A stretch of DNA of 64,000 nt from Mesostigma viride (Eukaryota; Streptophyta; Mesostigmatophyceae; Mesostigmatales; Mesostigmataceae). The position numbers and the translations under genes were made by a program. Below the pieces are notes generated by a model. It had not been told where the DNA came from. It searched no databases and saw only the letters and a list, made by a program, of their open reading frames with translations. The DNA lies in the NCBI GenBank assembly GCA_009746045.1, contig RPFO01000059.1, positions 834,570 through 898,569 of the forward strand, in the 5' to 3' direction. This document shows positions 12,501 through 34,238 of this stretch, piece after piece; position 1 is the first letter of the stretch, and the number at the start of each line of letters is the position of its first letter.

Positions 12501-15500
12501 GAGGGCTGTTGTGTGTGCTTCCTCACCGGTGACAGGAGATGGGAGCGAGGGCTGTTGTGTGTGCTTCCTCACAGGTGACAGGAGATGGGAGCGAGGGATG
12601 TTGTGTGTGCTTCCTCACCGGTGACAGGAGATGGGAGCGAGGGATGTTGTGTGTGCTTCCTCACCGGTGACAGGAGATGGGAGCGAGGGATGTTGTGTGT
12701 GCTTCCTCACAGGTGACAGGAGATGGGAGCGAGGGATGTTTGTGCGGTATTTTTGCAAGGAGCAAGCAGCGAACGGGACGTGTTGTCTCATCTAGGGCTC
12801 GGAAATAGCTTATGTTCCTGACCATGCGACATCCATAGCCAGGCGATGGGTGATGGCGGACGGATCTCAGTGCCATGACAAATTAACAACCCCAGGCATG
12901 TGATTTTTTCATTCGATTTATGGTCACTTGACGCAGACATTTAGTAATTAATTAATAATGCGCAATTCATTTTAATAATGCGGCTTCTCATCCACTGGCT
13001 GTGAGGAGGGGGTCGCTCCCTGTCTCCTCATCCATGGCACCCTGGCTGGCACAATGGCCGCTACCCACCTCCTCAGACGTCACTGTGCATGCTTCCCTGC
13101 TCATGCCTTCTGTGCTCGGGTCGAGCGCAGGATATGGCGGTCAAGCGGCCCTCAAGACAAAGGAGATGTTTGCCAACGCGCTGGGGAAAGTGCTGTTTGT
13201 GGATGAAGCCTATGGTGAGTTTCATGAACGGGGAGGAGTGAAACGGCGCCACGAGCCACCTGTCAGCGCGTTGTACGGCGCTGCGCAAGGGCTACCTGGG
13301 AGCATATCCTGCTCCATCCGTGCCATTTTCCCATGGCTTACAAGGCCACTTGGTTGGGGAGATGAATAGGTGCATAGTAGTAGATGAATAGGTGTCACTG
13401 TTTATCCAACAACAACATGACAAAAACTAAGATCAAGGGGCATTGGCATCCAGCTCCACCTTTTGTCGATTGCCAGGGGTGGCACCGTTGACAGATGCAG
13501 CAGGAGACGTGCAGCTGCATCAAACATGGGCACCTAGCCACGTGTACCAGGCAGCAGCTTTGTACCCTGTGTGTGTAGAGTCGTACAATTACATAATAAG
13601 AAGCTGTTTTGTATGCACGTGCCAGGAGTTTCCCTGGCCAGGCACTTTGATTGAGTTAGGCCTATTCTTGCGCCTGTATGTGGAGATGGTTTACCGGGCA
13701 TGTGGCGGGTGTCCCTGTTCCTTTATTGCCTGCTTGCCTGTCACCTCTTCAATTTGTCTTCTCTTCTTGCCTACTCGTCCGTCTCCTCGTCTGCTTGTTT
13801 TGGGAAGCTCTTTGACAGCAATGGGATTGGGGAAGGCAGTCCACGGCCCATTTAGTGACCCTGGCTGTTTGCTGCAAGGCAGGATCCAAATTTTGTTTAC
13901 AAATATGCTATCTCCTGCTCCAGACTTTTTTAGATGGTCTGTGCAAACCCTTGCACATGCACGGACAGCCTGGAGGGATGGCTGTCTTTTTGGATATGAT
14001 CACCCTGTGAACAATATCGCTGGCTGTTCTGGGTTTCATTACACAATACCCTATTAAATGGTTCATGTCACTTTTGCAGCTCGCTTCTGTTACCTACGCC
14101 TTCCTGATAGTAGATCCGCCATGCGGCTGGTCCGTGTTTTGCACTCTGTCTTGCATGTGGTTTATGATTTGCATGTCTTGCTCCAGCCGCATCTAGTGTC
14201 GATGAAGAGTGGCGGTCCGGGGTGCCGTGGTTCCCACAGCCACCCGCCCTTAATCGCACTGCAATCACCTTTATGCCACTTCGGCCACCTTTATCCCACA
14301 GCGACCACTCTTGTCGCACCGTAACCACCTTGATACCACGGTAAAAAATATACATAGCATCTGTGCTGCCTGCATGCATGCCTCTATCGCCCCACCCCTT
14401 GGTACCACCTCGTGCCCCGTCGCAGGCCTCAACCCGTCGCACGGTGGCGGCACCAGCAGCAGCGGAATGATGCAGGAGGTGGTGGACCAGATGGTGCAGT
14501 GCCTGACCGACGAACGCTTCAAGGGGAAGATGGTGGTCATCCTGGCAGGGTACGAGGCCGACATCAACGCGCTCATGGCCGCCAATGCAGGCCTTGCCAG
14601 CCGCTTCCCAAACACCATCCCGTTCAGGAACTTCAACGCTGTCGACTGCCAGAAGCTGCTGTGCATGACACTCAACTCGCCTCGGTACGGGAATGTTGAG
14701 ATATCCCCCGAGGCGCTGTCTGTGCTGCCTGAACGGCTTCAGCGATTGGTGGACCTGCCCAACTTTGGTAACGGACGCACGATTGACGAGTGGGCCAAGC
14801 TTATTTTCGCGGAAGTGGCCGTGCGCGCGGCATGCGATGCTGGCGCACGCGTGGAAGCCGTTGATATTGACCACTCGTTTGATGTCCTGCTACAAAACAT
14901 GCCGCCGCCCCAGCAGCCAGCAGTGTCTGTCCACGGAAACCTACAACTGCCCCATGGTGCCCGCGCCAAGTTCGCGCCAGCAGGGTGCATGGCGCCACCC
15001 AGCGCGGCACCGCCAGCCATTCGGGCGGCCACTTCGGCACCGGCGATGGCAAGTGAAGCCGCGGCGGCGCAAGAGCAGGCGTGCTTGGAGATGCCAGCAG
15101 AAGAAGCCGGGCCGAGCCAGCTGCCACTCCCCGTGAACCGATTTGAGGAGATGGACCCTGTCCGGCTTGGGGCGCTTCAGGCGGTGATGGACGAAGTGGG
15201 GATGAATGATGAGGAGGGCGCGCGAAGGTTATGCCAGCTGCCGCCAGGCCATGAGGAACTTGCTGAGGTGGCGAGGAAACTGGCCACTCGGTTGGGGGTC
15301 AGCCCATCCGAGGCGGCGACGTGGTTGAGCAAGTGGCAGCAGGAGGCTCGCCGCGCATACCGGGATGCAGATGATGAGAAGGAGAAGGTAGATGAGGCGC
15401 GAAAGGAGGCAGAACAGACAGGGATGCCGGTGCAGGTCCGGGTGCCCTTGTACAGGTGCGCGGTGTGCGGGCGGGCAAACCAGCCGTTTATTGCGTGCTA

Positions 15501-15663
15501 TGTGGCCCCGTACGTAAGTGGTTACATGGACATAACCATTGCTGTCTGACGTGGCCATGCGCAGCATTATACCACGAAGCAAAGTGGAGTTGTTTGCACT
15601 GCAAAATTCACATGCAGCTGCACGCCTTCGTCCTTTGCTGGTTTCGCTGATGCGACTTTTTAA
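702..15663 (+). CDS. MSP-domain / triple CbbX-type AAA ATPase fusion protein (5' end not seen)
   Basis: Eleven exons: 702-1259, 2326-5593, 6356-6555, 7613-7727, 9393-9572, 10120-10373, 10934-11290, 11782-11926, 13131-13214, 14426-15513, 15565-15663. All junctions are GT-AG and every phase matches. The joined frame codes for about 2,110 residues. In order: four MSP/PapD-like beta-sandwich domains, a helical and low-complexity linker, three AAA domains of the CbbX/SpoVK type, and a tail with a CxxC motif. Each AAA domain has Walker A (GxPGTGKTT), Walker B (DEAY) and a conserved Arg after the sensor region (GLxxRF). Such triple AAA proteins are known from fungi and other protists, while CbbX itself is a Rubisco activase. 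The role here is unknown; remodelling of a client protein is inferred. The start codon is unresolved, and codon 714 is TTG, not ATG. The last exon is less certain than the rest. Confidence 0.9.
1420..1710. repeat. 56-bp minisatellite in intron 1 of the AAA fusion
   Basis: Five near-identical 56-base copies begin at 1420, 1476, 1532, 1588 and 1644, with a degenerate start of a sixth at 1700. The unit contains GCGCTTGGTTTAGTAGGTGT. It lies inside the intron 1260-2325. The rest of that intron shows no gene. Confidence 0.95.
4660..6535 (+). other. AAA domain 1 of the fusion, with a large internal insertion
   Basis: Walker A GNPGTGKTT is at about 4840-4866, Walker B GLLFVDEAYQL at about 5247-5279, and the sensor/Arg region GLPRRFP near 5417. 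The lid (FANAREVRNLFDR) is in exon 3. Walker A and B are about 140 residues apart, against roughly 57-63 in domains 2 and 3. The extra sequence is a charged coiled coil (AEEAAKKAEEERVQKEQEEA) followed by a Pro-rich stretch. The usual aromatic pore-loop residue is not evident; the corresponding segment reads GAALSEGGIPELKKLL. Confidence 0.85.
5594..6355 (+). other. Intron 2 of the AAA fusion with a 34-bp x3 repeat
   Basis: Donor GAG|GTGAGT and acceptor AACAG|GTGCC. Reading continues open to 5871, but the sequence past the donor is low-complexity (HHLPSTSPSSAPSSS) and loses homology, so it is intronic. Three 34-base copies starting AGCTCTCTAATTGATGTG lie at 6162-6262. Nothing else is recognised. 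Confidence 0.85.
7889..8440. repeat. 24-bp minisatellite, near-palindromic, in intron 4
   Basis: About 22-23 copies of a 24-base unit containing TACTACGATAGTATAGTATC, with few substitutions. Being a multiple of 3, it stays open as an eight-residue peptide repeat (SIYYDSIV), which should not be taken as a gene. The unit holds an imperfect inverted repeat (ATACTAC/GATAGTAT). Confidence 0.96.
8591..8795. mobile_element. Tc1/mariner-type MITE in intron 4 of the AAA fusion
   Basis: A 205-base block (counting the flanking TA at each end) with terminal inverted repeats of about 26 bases: CAGTCATTCACGCCTTAA at the left and the complementary TTGAGGCGTGAATGACTG at the right. Both ends are flanked by TA, the target duplication of Tc1/mariner elements. 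The inside carries further direct and inverted copies of the CACGCCTTAAGTTGGG motif. There is no coding capacity, so it is a non-autonomous element. Confidence 0.85.
10719..10815. repeat. 18-bp tandem repeat in intron 6 of the AAA fusion
   Basis: Five copies of about 18 bases, unit ACAACCTCACTATAACAA with A/G variation at one site. They lie about 120 bases upstream of the exon beginning at 10934. Confidence 0.9.
11917..12745. repeat. 46-bp minisatellite made from a 5' splice junction
   Basis: Seventeen regular copies of a 46-base unit start at 11977 and recur to 12713. A diverged first copy lies on the exon 8/intron 8 junction itself. The exon end reads CTTCCTCACAG|GTGACAGGAG. Every downstream unit carries CTTCCTCACCGGTGACAGGA or, at 12575 and 12713, the exact ACAG|GTGACA junction. 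Each unit is therefore a copy of the donor site with about 10 bases of exon. Confidence 0.95.
13215..14425 (+). other. Intron 9 of the AAA fusion
   Basis: Runs from donor TATG|GTGAGT to acceptor GTCGCAG|GCC, with phase 1 on both sides. A 204-codon open frame at 13443-14057 has no recognisable domain and I do not regard it as a gene. A degenerate repeat of about 19 bases (CCACCTTTATCCCAC type) lies at about 14265-14340. Confidence 0.75.
15440..15663 (+). other. Cys-rich C-terminal tail, last exon ambiguous
   Basis: Exon 10 ends with YRCAVCGRANQPFIACY. The consensus donor TAC|GTAAGT after 15513 joins the acceptor ending at 15564 in phase 0 and gives a short tail ending at TAA 15661-15663. An alternative weaker donor at 15518 would instead add a segment with a second CxxC (WSCLHCK), ending near 15650. 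That would make a two-knuckle zinc-binding ribbon. The sequence alone does not decide between them. Confidence 0.45.
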
Positions 15664-18619
15664 CCGTACGTGGAAAGAGTGCTTGTCATGAGTCGGAGAG
15701 GAGCAGGCCGTTGCTGAAGCGGTGGTCTTGCTAGCTCGGCTGTGCAATTACATGGATGTCCATGCATCGCTGATGGTACAATTGATCAGCTAGATAATAA
15801 TTAGCTGTTTGCTCGGGAGAACCAATTTTTGCTGTTGTATTATGTGTCAACCTGCGTTACATGAAGGGACGTGAAAGGACCTAGTATGGCCTAACGTGCG
15901 GGGTATATAACCCACGCCAACCACCCGTATCAAATAAATTATTGGGTATAACTGCAGATACGTAGGCCTCGGACCGTGGCGCCCACAATCCTGCCACTAG
16001 AACCTAGATAGCCCTTCCATCTCCATCTCCACTTCGTTGAGGATTTTTGCTTACCTGACGCAGTCTACACGTGTGCTTATCAACGGCCGGGCTGAGGCCG
16101 GCCCCGGATGACAACTTAATATCAGTAATGTGTGACTGAATTCGGACTCAATTCATAACATTCAGCCGGGGGCCATTAACCATGCCACCTTTCTAAATTA
16201 ATTGTGCCCAGTGGTCCACATGCAAGGCCCAATGACGTGCACACCAGGCTAATACACACTAAGTGCACAGGGGGCGGCTTGCTCCAATACTACGCCTGCA
16301 CAGCGTTATATGTGACATGCAATTGACACTGTGAGTGTCCTGCAAATTATACACGTACTTGCCAGTCACGTCAAGTAACTAACTGTACCAACTCGCCGAT
16401 CGATAAACAATTTTAATTTCAGCAGGTACTATACTAGTGCCAATGCATCGGCGTGCTGACTGTGCCGTACGTATCAATTACAAGTATGTCAAAACTCAAC
16501 TAGGCAGGACACCGCAAGCTCGCATAAGTAAATACGTACTACTACCTAGTACTATACACTGGATCGGACGTTGACGTAACCATAGTTATAATTACTGTCC
16601 CCAACAACAGGTAGATCCACACTGTTATGTCAGTGCAACCGGGAGCATCTAGGGGAAATAGGCACGGTTGGACGTAACATAAGCAATCAGTCTCTTCAAC
16701 GTCTCGAGCTGCGCACGGGAATTGCGCCCGCGCGGCGCCCGGGACAGACCCACGCGGCCACACCGATCATCGAAGTTTGGTGCTTCTACCGATCGGGTCA
16801 GACAGTTGAGTTGAGTTGAGTTGAGTTGAGTTGAGTTTATTCCCGCGCCGGTGATCCGACAGGGTCCGACAGTACGTCTGTGGCACACATGACCATGTCA
16901 AACTACGATCCGGGCATGCAGGTGCGTACCATACACGTGACACGGCAGGGAGAGCCGGGTGGCAGGAGTCAAATCCATGTGCACATGCCGCGTTCCACTC
17001 TGGCAGTCTCGCCACTAGCTGCAATATACTTCACAGTGCCCATCTATAGGCACGGAGGTCAAGGTTCTGGGGATCCCGGATCAAGGCCAATTGAGAGACA
17101 TCTGGGCCTCTTAATTTCTCCTCTGTCCCAATTAAAATATCTTGAAGGCCCACGCTTCATGCTGCCGAGCCGAAGTCACACGAAGTCCTAGCTGGTGTAC
17201 ACAGCTAGCTACTGGGGATGCCAATTATAACTTCAAAGGTAGGGACCGTCCGGAGCTGGCTGAGAATTGCATGTGGGTTAGGCAATGAAGCCACACCACA
17301 CTATGTGGATCGAAGGCAGTGACGAAAAGCATTTCGTCTATCTTATGGCGGACTGGCGCTGAGTGTCATGCAACTCCGATGTGGCTAGCTGCCAGAGGGT
17401 ACATCAGCAGTCAGAATGTGCGCGGCGGCAAGTGATCGCCGTCCAAACTGCTGGTAGGGCCAGTGATGACCTGAAATATATCTTTGACTCTCTGCTGGGC
17501 TAGCTGCTCAATTATCCCCGCTAGACAACCTCCACCACCCGCTGCCATCGCCACCTCTCGGAAGCTAGCTAGAGCGGCGCTGGAGGAGACACGCGCCGAG
17601 AGGCCGGCACCAACCGCAACTGCTGCACCTGCCGAGCTAGGTCAACGGTCCTCAGGAACTCCGCACCATGCATATACAGCAGTGGGGCCCGGGGGATCGT
17701 GACCCAGACTCTCGATGATTCAGTACTCAATCGATGAGGCCTCAATAGCAGGGATCCAATTAAGCTAGTCACTTCAAGAATTAATACGATACTCCATGGC
17801 CGGTGGCCACAATTAAAATTACTAGTTTATAACATGACTCGCGATCCGTTGGGAGATCATGTAGCACGTATTCCCTTGCTGGATGGATGGAGGTGGGCGA
17901 AGCCGCGAAGCCGATCGAACTATAAGCTAACTCTAAGCTAGTCTACTCAGCAAAGAACCCCTTCCTTCTGGGGGGAGGGCCGGGCTTGCCCACAGGGGCC
18001 GGCGTGTGACAATCGTCTTCCACCTCTTCTTGTTCTGCATCAGAACAGTCCAAGCAAGAGAAAGGGAGTGAACCATGGGGGTCGGTGGCCACCATGCGCA
18101 CCTGCCAAAGTCATATGGGACTTCAGGCGCTCGGGTCCCTGCGTGACATATTATACAGCGGCCAATTACCCATGCTCAGTGCTCCTCACCTTCAGCGACA
18201 TCGCCGCCATTGATCAAAGCCAGGTTCCTCTCACAACGCAAGAGTTAGCTGCATGCATGCAGAGATCCTGTTCATGGTCCACTCGAAACGCTTGACGATA
18301 TGAACTGACGCCCATGCATGCTCAGCAGCAGGCCAGCACCAGTATACACCGCGACCTGTCGCTGGCCTGCTGACTACCGTCCGCCATGCACCAGCGCTAG
18401 CTCTAGCTCCCCCCGAGACTCCAAATCATTAATTAATGGCCGGGGGGGGGGGGCTACATATGTCAACAACAAACTGTGAAAGTCGAGCCCCCAGTTTGAA
18501 TCCTAGCTCTGGGGTATAGAGAGGTCATTATAATTAAGCTGTTGATTATGGTTAGGATTTGCACGGCATGATTTATGTATGCCGTTGGCATTAGATTATT
18601 ATGCATAAGGCATGGATAT

Positions 18620-19320
18620 ATGGGGAGAAGGCGACATGACCGCCCGAGTTTGGTTCCTCTCTAGCCGCATGAAGCTGGTGTACACCTCCTGGTTGCTTGA
18701 CGACGACCTGATGCCAGCCCAATAGCAGCAACGCCGCAACCAGTGGCCCGACTACATCCGCCACAAGACCATTGACCCCGAGAAGCCCTAAGTGTACTGC
18801 CGGGGCGGGGACCTTTATGTAAACAAGAAACTGTAGAAGCCGACCAGGGCTATACCCCGGGATCATATATATATGATAGAGCACTCAAGCTAGTTGTCTA
18901 GATGGGGGCAATTGATTATGTGATAGCTTAGTTAGGCATTACAGCACTTGAAATATTATCAGTTAGTACACAGCCTTATAGTAGTACCTTCAATTACCTC
19001 TGGTACTGGCACCTTGTAGCCATCAGCTTGCGCCTAAGTAGCCGACGTCTTGAGCCCACCTCACCTTTGTAGCATAAGCCATGCGTCAGCCTACCTATCA
19101 GGTATTACATGTTTGTAGTGCACCCACAGTGTTGCACCCCGGCACCATGCTGTGCATGGAGAGAGCGCTCTGTGGTCTGCCCACTAATTGCAGCAGTGAG
19201 AGAAGCTAGGGCGCCCTTCCTCCTCGTTGTGTATAGGGGTTGAAGGTTCCTTTACTCTGTAGTGGCACCCATGCACGTGCAACGCAGTCACGTGCTAATT
19301 ATTAATTAATTTAAGGCATG
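18620..19320 (+). repeat. Dispersed repeat R1, long copy 1
   Basis: Resembles 56740-57585 along most of its length. Shared blocks include GGCCCGACTACATCCGCCAC, CAAGCTAGTTGTCTAGATGG (approximate) and a 3' part with AGAGAGCGCT, then a GGGCGCCCT block, ending in a CACGTG...TTAATTAAT tail. No intact ORF is shared. It is probably a non-autonomous or decayed transposable element. The ends are not defined by obvious inverted repeats. Confidence 0.75.
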
Positions 19321-19494
19321 GATGGCTCAGATTCTTGCCTGGAGAATGGCAATGTTTGTTGTGCGCATGCATGCAGGCCTCAGCTTGTGGCGCAGGCCTC
19401 AGCCACCATCGATATCGTGACCGCACCTTACCTATATAGAATCTGCCTCGTGTCAGGCTGTACGTCAATGCGGCTTACTTGACCTAATTTATAT

Positions 19495-19615
19495 AATAAT
19501 GCACCCACAGCTGGGCCTGCAGAAGAGAGGTGTTGTGAATATAGGGGCTGAAGGTTCCTGTGGTACCCACCTGATGTGCACAGTCTACGTGATTTAATTA
19601 GGTAAATTAATAAAG
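19495..19615 (+). repeat. Dispersed repeat R1, short 3' copy
   Basis: A second, internally shortened copy of the R1 3' part follows the long copy. It has GCACCCACAG, then ATAGGGGCTGAAGGTTCCT, then GTCTACGTGATTTAATTA. Confidence 0.7.
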
Positions 19616-19700
19616 GGCTGCCACCAGAATTCTGACACCCGGCCCCCGATTCTGGGGACGTTAAGAAGTCTTGCGAAGAAGTGCTAATGTGCACACTATA

Positions 19701-33157
<13,457 letters not shown>

Positions 33158-33363
33158 GTGCTGATTCCTTGCAGCGCATGACTTGACGTTACTGCAAAAG
33201 CATACCGCGACGTGTAGGTTGCCAACATGGCATTGGATACATTTTCTTTTCTTATTTCAGGGGTAGCTGGGCCCAATTCAGAGGATGCCATCAAATTAAT
33301 GACCCCCCTCATCAAACGAGTAACCGATTCGGCATTTTGGCGGGTTTGACGGGTGTCTAGCAC

Positions 33364-34115
33364 TTAGTCACGAACCCCTTGACAGAAACATCACCGCAAA
33401 CTCCCTAGCCTGCGCAGCACCAGCACAGCATGCGACCTGGTTCCCGCGCAAACCCCGCGCGGGAGACCGTCCCGTTGGCCTGTCGCCGCGCGGCCTGGCA
33501 TGCATGGGCTGGCGCGTCGGGGCCTTGCACCCCAGCTCGAAGAGCTCCCAAGTGAGTTAGAAAATGGCTTCCTTGTCTGGTACCCGTACTGGCACTTGGC
33601 ACTTTGGCGGTCATCAGGCACGTGGGACTAGGGAAGTCCATATTTATTATACTGGTTTACAAAATTCCACGTTCAAGGTAGACCACGAAGGTTGTCGAAT
33701 GTCGGAGCAGGTGTCCGCCTCGTATTTACACTTCACGTTATTCCTATCATGCCACGCAGGCTGTCGGCAATAAGAGATAAGCATACAGCAATTACAGGAA
33801 ATTCATGGAACACTTACTAGCATGAAAACCATGGTAAGCAGGGATGAAAGAACTCGCGGGTATCGTGCTTTTTTCGCCATAGCAGTACTAGTGCACCGCA
33901 ATCAATGTGCAAATTAGGCGATCTGGGCCAAGAAAATTCACCGATGCGCTTATTTTAAACCTTCTTCCCGCCCATGCACTGTCGATCAGACCGGAAAGCT
34001 GACATGTTAGCGTTTCTATCTCGTAATTAACGGTCAAAGTATTGCCGTCATTAATATCCGGCCCGGTCACTCGGTGCCCTTGGCGACAGTGACCCTCCCC
34101 TTGTAATTAGAACAT
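33364..34115. promoter_or_regulatory. Divergent intergenic region between the kinase and the AP-5 zeta-like gene
   Basis: The kinase reads leftward from about 33157 (possibly 33363) and the next gene starts rightward at ATG 34116. About 0.75-1 kb must therefore hold both promoters. I see no certain TATA box or other motif, so shared regulation is inferred from geometry only. Confidence 0.45.
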
Positions 34116-34238
34116 ATGCCGACCTATAAAGGTTCAGGAACGGTGGGAACGGCATTGCGGGAACACTTGCTTGCCCTGGTGTTGCAAGGCGGACACCTCA
34201 CAGAGCCCGAGATTGAGGCAGTTGAACGAGAAATGTAC
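34116..34238 (+). other. First exon of the AP-5 zeta-like gene
   Basis: ATG at 34116 opens MPTYKGSGTVGTALREHL and a helical continuation (LTEPEIEAVEREM) up to two possible donors: AT|GTACGT after 34234 (strong, phase 2) or TAC|GTAATG after 34238 (weaker, phase 0). The phase-0 choice fits the best frame of the next exon (ELASCASCAASLFSLFPP). Confidence 0.55.

Larger units (their letters stand above)
11150..15000 (+). other. AAA domain 3 of the fusion
   Basis: Exons 7-10. The domain starts with LIGMDEVATLLKRLQ. Walker A is GPPGTGKTT, the pore loop is LTGYGGQAALKT (Tyr kept), Walker B is VLFVDEAY, and the Arg region is GLASRFP. The order and spacing follow CbbX closely, making this the most canonical of the three domains. 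It is followed by an Ala/Pro-rich linker and a helical, charged region (LATRLGVSPSEAATWLSKW onward). Confidence 0.88.
15664..19700. other. Convergent intergenic region with repeats
   Basis: No gene is supported. The region is less GC-rich than the exons and full of GCATGC, CTAG and TTAATTAA words. It holds a short (TTGAG)n run at about 16804-16838 and the dispersed repeat copies at 18620-19320 and 19495-19615 listed separately. It separates the 3' ends of two convergent genes. Confidence 0.7.

Noticed and set aside
11917-12745. CRISPR-like array of 46-base repeats
   Set aside because: The copies are directly adjacent with no unique spacers, in a eukaryotic intron.
13443-14057. 204-codon open frame
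   Set aside because: Lies fully in an intron between two phase-matched exons, and its composition is not like the neighbouring coding exons.
4660-15513. Bacterial contamination or recent bacterial cbbX operon
   Set aside because: The AAA domains are split by about nine spliceosomal introns with consistent phases and share one frame with eukaryotic MSP-like domains.
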